This document shows, piece by piece, positions 35,157 through 44,174 of a DNA stretch of 64,000 bases (position 1 is its first letter; every line of letters starts with the position of its first letter). Location of the stretch: NCBI RefSeq assembly GCF_017488845.2, contig NZ_CP083370.1, positions 2,604,001 to 2,668,000 on the forward strand, read 5' to 3'. A program made the translations under genes and the position numbers. The notes beneath the pieces are model-generated. The model was not told the DNA's origin, did not search any database, and saw nothing but the letters and a program-made list of their open reading frames with translations. The DNA is from Ensifer canadensis. GTDB lineage: Bacteria; Pseudomonadota; Alphaproteobacteria; Rhizobiales; Rhizobiaceae.

Positions 35157-35269
35157 ACGTCCTTGCCGGTGGCGGGTCCTTCGAACACATGCCCTCCCAA
35201 AGCATCTGTTGCACGGCGAGGCAAGGCACTGATCGCCTTGTCGACACCTCGTCAATCTCTGCCATTGAT

Positions 35270-35288
35270 TTTCTCGACTGTCGAGAAA
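35270..35288. promoter_or_regulatory. ROK/XylR operator, xylR-proximal copy
   Basis: TTTCTCGA-CTG-TCGAGAAA, a perfect 8-base dyad with three-base spacer, 114 bases from the xylR start. The same sequence recurs at 35602-35624 before xylF. Confidence 0.8.
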
Positions 35289-35601
35289 TAATCCACAGAC
35301 CCTTTCCGGCAGCGATGAGTGGCAATGAACTTGCTCGGCGCTGAGCGAGAAGGCTGTCATCAGAGCTGAAACGCACGGCCATTGATCAAGACCGAGCGGG
35401 GTCGCCGGCAAATCACGCGGCACCCGACCCGAGCTTGGCGGCCGGAACTGTTGAAATGACACAACAATCCCCTTCCCGCCTGCGTCCGTTTCACCCGGAC
35501 CCTCACCGCACCCCCGGTGACGAGCCCAGGAAACCGGCGCATCGGCAGTCCATACGCAACCGGGTCGGCCGTGTTGACAGGCCGTGGATTCTCTGACATT
35601 C

Positions 35602-35624
35602 ATTTTCTCGACTGTCGAGAAAAT
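35602..35624. promoter_or_regulatory. ROK/XylR operator, xylF-proximal copy
   Basis: ATTTTCTCGA-CTG-TCGAGAAAAT, a perfect 10-base dyad containing the same 19-base core as 35270-35288, centred 117 bases before the xylF start. Symmetrical placement in front of both divergent genes supports repression of both. Confidence 0.82.
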
Positions 35625-35729
35625 AAAACCGGACGATGTTTACGGTGGCATTTCGACAGCGTTGCAAGGCTGGTCGAGGATGGTGCGGGAGGTTCGCACG
35701 CTCAGCCGGCCGCCACTCGGGAGGATGAA

Positions 35730-36767
35730 ATGAAATCCGTTTTGAAGCTGATGGCAGGGGCTGCCATCATCGCGTCGATGCATTCCGCAGCCATCGCCAA
35801 GGATCTGGTGGTCGGCGTTTCCTGGTCGAACTTCCAGGAAGAGCGTTGGAAAACCGACGAAGCCGCCATCAAGGCAGCACTTGAGGCATCCGGCGACAAG
35901 TACATTTCCGCTGACGCCCAGTCTTCCGCTGCCAAGCAGCTGACCGACGTCGAGTCGCTGATCGCCCAGGGTGCCAACGCTCTGATCGTGCTTGCACAGG
36001 ATAGCGACGCCATCGGCCCGGCCATCGAAAAGGCTGCCGCCGAAGGCATTCCGGTTGTCGGCTACGACCGCCTGATCGAAAATCCGGCCGCCTTCTACAT
36101 CACCTTCGACAACAAGGAAGTGGGCCGCATGCAGGCTCGCGAAGTGTTCAAGGTCAAGCCGGAAGGCAACTATGTCTTCATCAAGGGCTCGTCTGCCGAC
36201 CCGAACGCCGACTTCCTGTTCTCCGGACAGATGGAAGTGCTGAAGGAAGCTGTCGACGCCGGCAAGATCAAGAGCGTCGGTGAAGCCTACACCGACGGAT
36301 GGAAGCCGGAAAATGCCCAAAAGAACATGGAGCAGTTCCTGACCGCAAACGACAACAAGGTCGACGCGGTCGTCGCTTCCAACGACGGCACCGCTGGCGG
36401 TGCGATTGCAGCCCTCGATGCCCAGGGCCTCGCCGGCTCCGTTCCGGTCTCCGGCCAGGACGCCGACAAGGCAGCCCTCAACCGCGTCGCCCTCGGCACC
36501 CAGACCGTTTCGGTCTGGAAGGACTCGCGTGAACTCGGCAAGCGCGCAGCCGAAATCGCCGCCGAACTGGCGAGCGGCAAGAAGATGGAAGAAATCGCCG
36601 GCGTGACGGCCTTCAATGGCGGCCCCAAGGGCGTCGCCATGCAGTCGGTCTTCCTCGCACCGCTTCCGATCACCAAGGAGAACCTCAACGTCGTCATCGA
36701 CGCCGGCTGGATCTCCAAGGACGAAGCTTGCCAGGGCGTCAAGGGCGACGTCGCTGCGTGCAAATAA
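35730..36767 (+). CDS. xylF: D-xylose-binding periplasmic protein XylF
   Basis: 345 residues with a signal peptide ([20 protein letters not shown], cleavage after AIA at 23). The mature protein matches XylF closely in pattern: [61 protein letters not shown] and [20 protein letters not shown]. It delivers xylose to XylH/XylG. The start at 35730 follows GGGAGGATGA. It is separated from xylH by a strong hairpin and a palindromic repeat. Confidence 0.92.
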   Translation: MKSVLKLMAGAAIIASMHSAAIAKDLVVGVSWSNFQEERWKTDEAAIKAALEASGDKYISADAQSSAAKQLTDVESLIAQGANALIVLAQDSDAIGPAIEKAAAEGIPVVGYDRLIENPAAFYITFDNKEVGRMQAREVFKVKPEGNYVFIKGSSADPNADFLFSGQMEVLKEAVDAGKIKSVGEAYTDGWKPENAQKNMEQFLTANDNKVDAVVASNDGTAGGAIAALDAQGLAGSVPVSGQDADKAALNRVALGTQTVSVWKDSRELGKRAAEIAAELASGKKMEEIAGVTAFNGGPKGVAMQSVFLAPLPITKENLNVVIDAGWISKDEACQGVKGDVAACK

Positions 36768-36800
36768 GCCGCCCGGACAGAGTTGAGCTCTAACCTTCGA

Positions 36801-36833
36801 CAAGCGCCGCAACGCAACCCGTTGCGGCGCTTG
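36801..36833 (+). terminator. Hairpin/attenuator after xylF
   Basis: CAAGCGCCGCAAC (36801-36813) and GTTGCGGCGCTTG (36821-36833) form a perfect 13-pair stem without a T-run. It is placed as the chvE attenuator is, and probably protects xylF mRNA or limits read-through into xylHG. Confidence 0.7.
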
Positions 36834-36874
36834 CGCAAGGTGTGACCGGGGCGGACAATGCCCGCTGCATGATC

Positions 36875-36969
36875 CCTTAAATCGGAAGCGATCTGAGGAG
36901 AGGATCATGAAGCATGCTTGAAGTTTTACAGCGTCCTTAGCGCGTCATATTTCACACGCGGCGCTGTAA
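36875..36969 (+). repeat. Palindromic intergenic element, copy 2
   Basis: Full-length 95-base copy: CCTTAAATCGGAAGCGAT, then AGCATGCTTGAAGTTTTAC and the large palindrome ACAGCGTCCTTAGCGCG ... CGCGGCGCTGTAA. It is the same size and order as copy 1 at 10150-10244. Confidence 0.8.
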
Positions 36970-37107
36970 GACCTTCAGGCACGCGTTGGCACGAACGAGA
37001 GAAGCGCTCGACAACTGTCTTCATCATCAGACTTGTCGCGTCCCATTCCGGTCTTTGGCGCCGGCGGATGCGGTGACATCAACAGAAAGTGGGGGGAAGG
37101 CACGTCC

Positions 37108-38433
37108 ATGGCCGACATCACACAAGGCAATCAGACACAGAGCCAGGCCAACCGTGCCCGCAACGCGGACGAGAACCCGGTGAAGCGCTTCTTCCGCGCC
37201 ACCGAGATCGATACCCGCTTGCTCGGCATGGTCGGCGCGCTGGCCATCATCTGGCTCGGCTTCGAGATCATGACCGGCGGCCTGTTTCTGACGCCGAGAA
37301 ACCTTTGGAACCTGACGGTTCAAACCTCGTCCGTCGCCGTGATGGCGACCGGCATGGTACTGATCATCGTCACCCGCAACATCGATCTGTCGGTCGGCTC
37401 CGTGCTTGGCTTCTGCGGCATGATCATGGCGGTCATGCAGGTCAAGGTCCTGCCGCAATATCTCGGGCTCGAGCATCCCGCCATCTGGATCATCACGCTT
37501 GCCTGCGGCATCGCCGTCGGCGCCGCGATCGGCGCGCTCCAGGGCTCGATCATCGCCTTCCTCAACGTGCCGGCCTTCATCGTCACGCTCGGCGGCCTGC
37601 TCGTCTGGCGCGGTGCCACCTGGTTCGTCACCAGCGGCCAGACTGTTGCACCGATGAATTCCACCTTCCGCCTGATGGGCGGTGGCACCGAGGGGTCCAT
37701 CGGGGCGACAGCCAGCTGGATTGTCGGCATCATCGCCTGTATCGCCATCGTCGGGGCCATCCTCAACTCGCGCAAGCAGCGCAAGCGCTTCGGCTTTCCG
37801 CTGCGCCCGGTCTGGGCCGAATATTTCCTCGGCATCCTCGGCTGCATCCTGGTGATGGGCGCGGTGGCGATCGCCAACCACTATTACTGGCCGGTCAACA
37901 TTGCTCGCAAATATGCCGACGCCAACGGCATCGCCTGGCCGGACGGCGGCTTGCTCATCTCGCACGGTATCGCCATCCCCGTGCTGGTCGCCATCGCCGT
38001 CGGCATCGTCATGACATTCATCGCCACTCGCCTGCGCTTCGGCCGCTATGTCTTTGCGCTCGGGGGCAATCCTGAGGCAGCCGAACTGGCGGGGATCAAG
38101 ACCCGCTGGGTCACCGTCAAGATCTTCATGCTGATGGGCGTGCTCTGCGCCATCGCCGCGGCGATCTCGACGGCCCGCCTCAACGCCGCAACTAACGCGC
38201 AAGGCGAGCTCGACGAGCTCTACACGATCGCAGCCGCGGTCATCGGCGGCACGTCGCTTGCCGGCGGCGTCGGCACGATCGCCGGCGCGATGATCGGCGC
38301 ACTCGTCATGCAATCGCTGCAGTCGGGCATGGTGCTCTTGGGGATCGACTCGCCGTTCCAGCGCATCGTCGTCGGCGTGGTTCTTGTCGTCGCCGTCTGG
38401 CTCGACACGATCTACCGCGCCCGTGCCAAGTAA
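37108..38433 (+). CDS. xylH: D-xylose ABC transporter permease XylH
   Basis: 441 residues with 10-12 membrane helices. Family landmarks are VTRNIDLSVGSVLGFCGMIM near residue 90, the LNVPAFIVTLGGLLVWRGATW helix near 153, and the ATPase-contact loop GGNPEAAELAGIKTRWVTVKIF near 319. It carries an extra N-terminal cytoplasmic segment of about 30 residues. ATG at 37108 follows GGGGGGAAGG; the frame is open upstream. It is 15 bases before xylG. Confidence 0.92.
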   Translation: MADITQGNQTQSQANRARNADENPVKRFFRATEIDTRLLGMVGALAIIWLGFEIMTGGLFLTPRNLWNLTVQTSSVAVMATGMVLIIVTRNIDLSVGSVLGFCGMIMAVMQVKVLPQYLGLEHPAIWIITLACGIAVGAAIGALQGSIIAFLNVPAFIVTLGGLLVWRGATWFVTSGQTVAPMNSTFRLMGGGTEGSIGATASWIVGIIACIAIVGAILNSRKQRKRFGFPLRPVWAEYFLGILGCILVMGAVAIANHYYWPVNIARKYADANGIAWPDGGLLISHGIAIPVLVAIAVGIVMTFIATRLRFGRYVFALGGNPEAAELAGIKTRWVTVKIFMLMGVLCAIAAAISTARLNAATNAQGELDELYTIAAAVIGGTSLAGGVGTIAGAMIGALVMQSLQSGMVLLGIDSPFQRIVVGVVLVVAVWLDTIYRARAK

Positions 38434-38448
38434 GAAGGAGTCCGACCA

Positions 38449-39234
<786 letters not shown>

Positions 39235-39244
39235 CCAACGACGC

Positions 39245-39277
39245 CACATGGCCCGGCAATCGCCGGGCCATGTGTTT
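39245..39277 (+). terminator. Terminator of xylFHG
   Basis: CACATGGCCCGGC (39245-39257) and GCCGGGCCATGTG (39262-39274) form a perfect 13-pair stem with loop AATC, followed by TTTCATC. It starts 11 bases after the xylG stop. Confidence 0.85.
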
Positions 39278-39280
39278 CAT

Positions 39281-39353
39281 CGGTTTAAGCGGAACCGAGT
39301 AGCAAGCTTCAAGGGCTTCAGCTCGCTTTACGAGTCATGTTCGACTCCGGTGC
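39281..39353 (+). repeat. Degenerate copy 4 of the palindromic element
   Basis: TTTAAGCGGAACCGAGTAGC, then AAGCTTCAAGGGCTTCAGC and TTTACGAGTCATGTTCGACTC follow the order of copies 1 and 2 with many substitutions and small gaps. The large terminal palindrome is eroded. Confidence 0.5.
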
Positions 39354-39628
39354 AGACCACCTCGACATCCCCACTGATCCATTCTGCATGCCCGACCTTT
39401 CCCCTCACCCGCACCGCCATGCCTGACACAAAGGGCACAGCTTGTCCCGCCCCGCCCGGCAGCCACATCAGGCCCATTCCAAAGCTCGACCATCGGCTGG
39501 CTTCCGCATCAATTTGTGAGCCGCTCGCAAATTCCCCTGCGAACTCCGTCATTTCACCATTGAAGCGACGCGCAAGCTAAGCTATGAACCGCTCACAGTC
39601 CGCTTCGGCGGCCTTGCTGCAAACGGAT

Positions 39629-39705
39629 GCACCCGTAGCTCAGCTGGATAGAGTGTTGGATTCCGATTCCAAAGGTCACAGGTTCGAATCCTGTCGGGTG
39701 CGCCA
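39629..39705 (+). tRNA. tRNA-Arg (anticodon CCG)
   Basis: 77 bases. Acceptor arms GCACCCG and CGGGTGC pair perfectly with discriminator G and an encoded CCA. The D arm is GCTC-AGCTGGATA-GAGT, the anticodon stem is TTGGA/TCCAA around loop TTCCGAT with CCG at positions 34-36, and the T arm has GGTTCGAATCC. Phage-type genes begin directly after it, so its 3' part is the probable attachment site. Confidence 0.95.
39662..39705 (+). other. Putative prophage attachment core (attL) in the tRNA 3' half
   Basis: The anticodon-loop-to-CCA part of tRNA-Arg is the usual crossover core for tyrosine integrases, and gene content switches here from backbone to phage-type. The duplicate at the other end is expected beyond position 64000, so exact limits cannot be fixed. 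Confidence 0.5.
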
Positions 39706-39823
39706 AAAAAATCAAGAACTTACCCGATATACAAAGTCCTTCTGAAATGCCGCAGGAAGCATATAGGAAGCAGAACAAAATGTTGGACAAGGCTGGAAGC
39801 GCCGAAAGACCTTGGCGAGACCA

Positions 39824-40015
39824 ATGGCTGAGACATCGATAATTGCCTTCGTCAAGGCCCTCGCCCGCTACAAGGCCAGGCGAGACGATGCCGCCGGGAT
39901 AGTCGAGGAATCGATTGAGCGCTACGCCAACGATCGTTCAAAGGAGAACAAGGAAGCGGTTGTCGCCTCAATGGGGCAGGCTCTGGAGAACCTGTTCCAA
40001 GACAAGTGGCTTTGA
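39824..40015 (+). CDS. Small protein of unknown function, first prophage gene
   Basis: 63 residues, helical and charged ([20 protein letters not shown], then [20 protein letters not shown]). No motif is recognised. ATG at 39824 is chosen; another in-frame ATG lies at 39812. Its place right after the attachment site would suit an excision or recombination-linked protein, but nothing in the sequence shows that. Confidence 0.5.
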   Translation: MAETSIIAFVKALARYKARRDDAAGIVEESIERYANDRSKENKEAVVASMGQALENLFQDKWL

Positions 40016-40074
40016 TCGCTTGACTCTCAATAGCACTGTGACACTTTGCACGCAGAACGTGCTAAGGATCAAAC

Positions 40075-40260
40075 ATGGCCAAGCGTGGCTCGTATCTCGG
40101 TGGGAGCACTATCATCAAAATGCCCCGCCCCAGTAGCAAAGGCAGGAAAGTCACCATCGGTGCGCTAGAGCTTGCGGCTGCAGCATTTGCGGCGAACCCA
40201 CCCGAGATGTTTCCTGTGAAAGCCAGTGCGAAGCCACGGAAGCGCAAGAAATTGGCTTGA
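40075..40260 (+). CDS. Small basic protein of unknown function
   Basis: 61 residues, strongly basic, with MAKRGSYLGGSTIIK at the start and a KPRKRKKLA end. The charge suggests nucleic-acid binding, and no family is recognised. It is preceded by AAGGATC. Confidence 0.45.
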   Translation: MAKRGSYLGGSTIIKMPRPSSKGRKVTIGALELAAAAFAANPPEMFPVKASAKPRKRKKLA

Positions 40261-40318
40261 TTGTTGGATCATTGGCCCTGAGCACGCTCGGTTTCACCCA
40301 CTAGGCGGAGCCCATTGG

Positions 40319-41602
40319 ATGGAAGAGCTGAAACGGACCCTTACCCGTGAAGAGCTTCATGACCTTGTCTGGTCAACCCCGATATTGAAGCTTTCCCAGG
40401 AATACGGTCTCTCCGACAGAGGCCTCGCCAAGATATGCGTTAGGCATCTCGTGCCCACTCCCCCGCGCGGCTATTGGGCGAAGGTTGAGGCTGGGCTGCC
40501 GGCAAAAAAGACACCACTTCGAAGCGTCGAGAACAAAGCCCTTCATACGATCCACATAGGCCCGCCGAACAGGCCCAGCGAGATAGTGTTGGCTGCGTTA
40601 GGGGCGGCAAAGGCGGAACGAAAGCGTATCGCCCAGGAGCGCAAGCAGAAGGCCGAAACGGCAGCACCGAATGCAGCGCCTGTCGAACTGCCTGATGTAG
40701 ACCAGCCCATAGATGTCTTCCACAAATCCATCGCTCCAATTGTGAAGCACTTGCGAAACGCGAAGCCGAATGGCGACGGCGTTATATCAGCAAAGGGCGT
40801 GTGCGTTCACGAAAGGACTCGGGAGCGCGCCATGCGCATTCTTCACTATCTCGCGCTCAACACCGAGGCTATGGGCGGAAAGCTGGAAGCCGATCAGCAC
40901 GGGTTGCACTTCACTACTTCCGAGGGCGCCGTGCACATCAGTTTGACGGAGGAAAGAAAACGCCCGAAGCATAGCCCCACAGAATCCGAGCTCGCCGAAT
41001 TTCAGCGGCGAAAGGCCAAGCGGGACAAGGAGCGTAATCGACGCATCTGGTCGTTCGAACGGTTGGAGCCCTGGCCTGAGTTCGACATCGTTTACACAGG
41101 GAAACTGACCCTCGGCTACGACGGATACGCAAGCGGATTGAGGAAATCGTGGTCTGACGGCAAGTCCCAGACGGTCGAGAGCTGCCTAGAGAACTTTGTC
41201 GCAGGGATGCGCACTATCATTGTCGCAAATGCCGAGGAAAGCCGGAAAAGGGCCGAACAGGAGCGAGCGAGGCAAGCGATGTTACGTCGCCGCGACCTAG
41301 CTCGTCTACGCGCCGAGCGTGAAGGCAAAAGATTGGCATATCTCGAAGAGATTGCCGTGGCGCGCCGTAAGATAGCGGACATGCGGCTGACAATCGAAAC
41401 GATTCCCGAGGCCGAGCAGCTTCCACCCGAGTACGAGCGGATGATAGCGTGGGCGAAACAGCGCCTAACCGAGTTGGAGGCAAGGACGACAGTCGAGGCA
41501 ATCCAAACGACTTTGATAACGAGAGAGCTTTTTCCCGATCCCGACAATCTCTTCGATTCAGATGGCGATCCCCCTACGAAACAAAACTACTGGGACGAAT
41601 AG
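40319..41602 (+). CDS. Helix-turn-helix-like protein with coiled-coil C-terminus, function unknown
   Basis: 427 residues. The N-terminus (LTREELHDLVWSTPILKLSQ, then GLSDRGLAKICVRHLVPTPP and RGYWAKVEAG) looks like an HTH and recurs in many bacterial proteins of unknown function. The middle contains a beta-rich region around GKLEADQHGLHFTTSEGAVH. Residues ~315-400 form a long Arg/Glu-rich coiled coil (RAEQERARQAMLRRRDLARL). No nuclease, recombinase or ATPase motif is visible. ATG at 40319 follows GGCGGAG; the frame is open upstream. The next gene starts three bases after its stop, so the two probably act together. Confidence 0.65.
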   Translation: MEELKRTLTREELHDLVWSTPILKLSQEYGLSDRGLAKICVRHLVPTPPRGYWAKVEAGLPAKKTPLRSVENKALHTIHIGPPNRPSEIVLAALGAAKAERKRIAQERKQKAETAAPNAAPVELPDVDQPIDVFHKSIAPIVKHLRNAKPNGDGVISAKGVCVHERTRERAMRILHYLALNTEAMGGKLEADQHGLHFTTSEGAVHISLTEERKRPKHSPTESELAEFQRRKAKRDKERNRRIWSFERLEPWPEFDIVYTGKLTLGYDGYASGLRKSWSDGKSQTVESCLENFVAGMRTIIVANAEESRKRAEQERARQAMLRRRDLARLRAEREGKRLAYLEEIAVARRKIADMRLTIETIPEAEQLPPEYERMIAWAKQRLTELEARTTVEAIQTTLITRELFPDPDNLFDSDGDPPTKQNYWDE

Positions 41603-41605
41603 ACC

Positions 41606-41941
41606 ATGTCCGTTGAGATCCGAACCTATGAGATTCAGCAAGACGGGAGCTTAGAGCCGCACTCGATTCTGCCAATAAGCTACTACCATGGGATCTGCCC
41701 TCAAGTCGGCGATACGCTTTGCAACGACCTCATGCCGGAAGCGCCGCCCATATTCTATGAGGTTATGAGGCGTTACTTCTTCAATACGGTTGGTGCATTC
41801 GGGTGGGCACTGGTTATCTGCCGGCGAGAGGCCAGCGACGATCGGTCTCGGGTCTACGAAGCATGGATCGATGACACCGATTTCTGGAACGGGGTTGACG
41901 AAAGGGAGGAAACCGAAAGGAGCTCGGCGTTACGGGGGTAG
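41606..41941 (+). CDS. Unknown protein coupled to the HTH-like gene
   Basis: 111 residues with a mixed alpha/beta pattern, rich in aromatic residues (SYYHGICPQVGDTLCNDL, FYEVMRRYFFNTVGAFGWAL, VYEAWIDDTDFWNG). No family is recognised. It follows the 427-residue protein gene by three bases, with an ACCATG start. Co-transcription is near certain. Confidence 0.55.
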   Translation: MSVEIRTYEIQQDGSLEPHSILPISYYHGICPQVGDTLCNDLMPEAPPIFYEVMRRYFFNTVGAFGWALVICRREASDDRSRVYEAWIDDTDFWNGVDEREETERSSALRG

Positions 41942-41950
41942 TCGCTAGCC

Positions 41951-42037
41951 ATGGAGAATGAACGCAAACAAACGGGTAACTATCAGGCAAAGACGCACAA
42001 AGGCCACGAAGCGGAATCCCAAGCCACCGACGATTAG
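41951..42037 (+). CDS. Possible very short protein
   Basis: An ATG frame of 28 residues, polar and charged (MENERKQTGNYQAKTHKGHE), fills the gap before the winged-helix gene with a weak upstream GGGGGTAG. It could equally be non-coding. Confidence 0.25.
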   Translation: MENERKQTGNYQAKTHKGHEAESQATDD

Positions 42038-42057
42038 TGACTAGCCGAGGTAGTAGC

Positions 42058-42480
42058 GTGCCGGAAAAGAACAATTGGAAGCTCGGTCAAATCAGATCCG
42101 CCGCCAAACTCGCCGTCGAACTCGGCGTTTCTATCGAGCTTAAGGCCGACGGATCTATCGTTGTCGCTCCCTCAGCAGGAGATCCAAAAAAGCCGATGTC
42201 AGCGCTTGAGAAATGGAAAGCAGAGCAAGAGGAATTGAAGGCGCAGAATCCGGAGGTTCTCCCTGGCCTAAATCAGCGAGAGACTTCGGCGCTCAAGCAG
42301 CTCGTCAATCATGGGGGGAAGCTAGCTGCGAACCGTTTATCGCACTGTGGGCCAGCAACCTTACGCGGATTGAGCGAGCGCGGTGCCATTGAACTTAAAC
42401 CACTGGAAAAGGGCGGTGACCGGCCGGTGATCGTTCACCTGACAGCGTTAGGCCGCAAAGCTTGGGAGAGCATCCGATGA
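42058..42480 (+). CDS. Winged-helix-like phage protein, tandem paralogue A
   Basis: 140 residues. An N-terminal helix-strand unit (KLGQIRSAAKLAVELGVSIE) recurs in rhizobial phage proteins. The C-terminal winged-helix-like part (QRETSALKQLVNHGGKLAAN, then TLRGLSERGAIELK and VIVHLTALGRKAWESI) aligns with the next gene's product. The start is GTG at 42058 behind GAGGTAGT. Its stop overlaps the next start as ATGA, so the pair is translationally coupled. Confidence 0.6.
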   Translation: MPEKNNWKLGQIRSAAKLAVELGVSIELKADGSIVVAPSAGDPKKPMSALEKWKAEQEELKAQNPEVLPGLNQRETSALKQLVNHGGKLAANRLSHCGPATLRGLSERGAIELKPLEKGGDRPVIVHLTALGRKAWESIR

Positions 42481-42944
42481 CCGCGAAAGCCCTTATAAAA
42501 CAGGCTGAGCTTCAGCGCCTGGCAGATGTCGCCAATCGTCACGTCATCACGATCGAGGTGGAGACCGCGCACTATAAGCTTCGAATGATCCCAAACAGTG
42601 TGCACACCCCACAACCCGCCGACGACGTGGTTTCTCCGACGCGGAACCCATTAGACATCCCGTTAAGCGAGCATCCACCCGAGCCGATCCAGCCTCCGTT
42701 CGACCACCGGGAGAAGCGGGCAATGGATTATCTGATGACGGTTGGCCCGGATAAGGCGATCGATTGGTACACGTTGAAGAACTTCGGTCGACATACTCAA
42801 AGGAAGCTTCAAGAGCGCGGCTATATCGACGTGAGCGCTGAGACGGATCGCCAGGGAAATCCGGATCAAGTCTGGCTCACCAAGGCGGGCCAAAAGGCAA
42901 TGCGGGCGCTCGATGCACACAGAACGAAATACCCTGTGCTTTGA
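42477..42944 (+). CDS. Winged-helix-like phage protein, tandem paralogue B
   Basis: 155 residues with the same layout as the preceding protein: an N-terminal KALIKQAELQRLADVANRH unit with a beta strand, a Pro-rich linker (DIPLSEHPPEPIQPPF) and a C-terminal winged-helix-like domain (HREKRAMDYLMTVG, TQRKLQERGYIDVS, VWLTKAGQKAMRAL). ATG at 42477 overlaps the previous stop. A DNA-binding role is inferred only from the fold pattern. Confidence 0.6.
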   Translation: MTAKALIKQAELQRLADVANRHVITIEVETAHYKLRMIPNSVHTPQPADDVVSPTRNPLDIPLSEHPPEPIQPPFDHREKRAMDYLMTVGPDKAIDWYTLKNFGRHTQRKLQERGYIDVSAETDRQGNPDQVWLTKAGQKAMRALDAHRTKYPVL

Positions 42945-43061
42945 ACGCCCCTGCGCGCCAAGGCTGTAGCCTCATTGGGCGAATTCAATTCGCGTTAAAG
43001 CGGTAGTAGCATCGACACTGCCAGCAGCAGTCACAGCTGCGTAGCCAGTGGGGAGGTCGAC

Positions 43062-43739
43062 ATGCTTCTTACGCATACTATTATCCGCGAGGATGCACTG
43101 GAAATCCACGAGATTGAGGGCGAAGGCGATGTCGACTTTGTCCACGACTTCTCCATCTCCGAGGACAATGGTTTCATCGTAGTTCTTATTGAGAAGATAC
43201 GAGGTGCCGTTTACAGCAACCTGCGTGATCAGGGCGAGAATCTTGCTCGGGATGCCAGAGAGAAGGTGGAGCTTTATTTATACCGTCCGTCTAAGAAGCT
43301 GTGGAGCCTCTCCCTACGTATTAAAGCTAAAGGCGACTCCGCTTTTCGCGCTACCGTTGGCTTCTTCAAGAGAACGATCGAAAACGCAAACAAGGACCTC
43401 ACCTGCAAAGCATGTAAGGCGGTATGCAAACTCCTCGTATCTACAATTCTTGCCTCGATTGGGATCCCTTACCTCGATGGAGCCGAGGCTGCTGACGCCG
43501 TCGATCAGGCTGTAAGTTTGAAAGAATACAGAACAGGCATTGAGGCCTTGGCAGACAATCCAGTCGCGCCAGACCACCGGGCTAGTTCTATCGGCGAGCT
43601 TATGGCCCGAATTGATCCTTCACTGCTAAAAGGCATCCGGTTCGCGCTAGATGCGATGAATTGGTATCTTGACGCAACGGACAAAATCTACACATTCGCA
43701 TGCGCCCAGGTGGGCTGCTGCCAGCCGCCGAAATCTTAG
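43062..43739 (+). CDS. Unknown protein with a clustered cysteine motif
   Basis: 225 residues. The N-terminal ~100 residues are beta-rich and acidic (DALEIHEIEGEGDVDFVHDF), followed by a Cys cluster CKACKAVCKLL near residue 119, a hydrophobic helix (VSTILASIGIPYLDGAEAAD) and a helical C-terminus that ends CAQVGCCQPPKS. Four to six cysteines could bind metal or form disulfides. The hydrophobic helix could insert in membrane. No family is recognised. It starts behind GGGGAGGTCGAC. Confidence 0.55.
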   Translation: MLLTHTIIREDALEIHEIEGEGDVDFVHDFSISEDNGFIVVLIEKIRGAVYSNLRDQGENLARDAREKVELYLYRPSKKLWSLSLRIKAKGDSAFRATVGFFKRTIENANKDLTCKACKAVCKLLVSTILASIGIPYLDGAEAADAVDQAVSLKEYRTGIEALADNPVAPDHRASSIGELMARIDPSLLKGIRFALDAMNWYLDATDKIYTFACAQVGCCQPPKS

Positions 43740-43845
43740 AGAACATCTCCAAACCAGAGCAAAGACAAATTGACGACCAGCCTTGCCAACTCGAAGCAGG
43801 ACGCGTCCATCATATACCGCGTGTCGATTTTTTAGGGGTAGACAA

Positions 43846-44154
43846 ATGTCCCTCACCACCGCGTTCGTCTCCGAACTCATCTGGGCCGCCAACCAGTCGC
43901 AGCATCTCACGACATTCGAAAAACGGCGCCTGCTAGAGCGCGCCGTCGCGACCATACGCGACATGCGCGAGCAAGCCGGCATACCGAGCAGCAACACGGA
44001 AGCTGATGCCGTGATCGAGCTTCAGACGATAGCTGGAGCGATTGACAATCGGACCGAGGAGCAGATTGCGGCAGCGCTGCTCGATGCGGCCGACATGATC
44101 CGGACGTTGCGCATCCTCTTGGACACCGGGACCGAGGTGGTGATCAAGAATTGA
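43846..44154 (+). CDS. Small helical phage protein, unknown
   Basis: 102 residues, almost all helical (MSLTTAFVSELIWAANQSQH, RRLLERAVATIRDMREQAG, AAALLDAADMIRTLRILLDT). ATG at 43846 is preceded by AGGGG. No family is recognised; similar short helical proteins are frequent in rhizobial prophages. Confidence 0.55.
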   Translation: MSLTTAFVSELIWAANQSQHLTTFEKRRLLERAVATIRDMREQAGIPSSNTEADAVIELQTIAGAIDNRTEEQIAAALLDAADMIRTLRILLDTGTEVVIKN

Positions 44155-44174
44155 CGACTGCAGGAAACAAAAGA

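Larger units (their letters stand above)
35157..35729. other. 573-base divergent control region xylR-xylF
   Basis: No gene is convincing here. It contains the two ROK operator palindromes listed separately, one near each start codon. The stretch between them (35300-35600) shows no further dyads or coding bias that I can support. Confidence 0.55.
36768..37107. other. 340-base gap inside the xylFHG operon
   Basis: Gene-free. It holds the post-xylF hairpin (36801-36833) and copy 2 of the palindromic element (36875-36969), then the xylH leader. Despite its length, no promoter is evident. Confidence 0.55.
39235..39628. other. 394-base gap between xylG and the tRNA gene
   Basis: Holds the xylFHG terminator, a degenerate copy of the palindromic element and about 250 bases in which I see no credible gene. 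The tRNA promoter must lie at its right end. Confidence 0.5.

Noticed and set aside
39593..39790. Minus-strand frame over the tRNA encoding a [14 protein letters not shown] peptide
   Set aside because: This peptide is the classic antisense translation of a tRNA gene; the tRNA-Arg explains the sequence completely.
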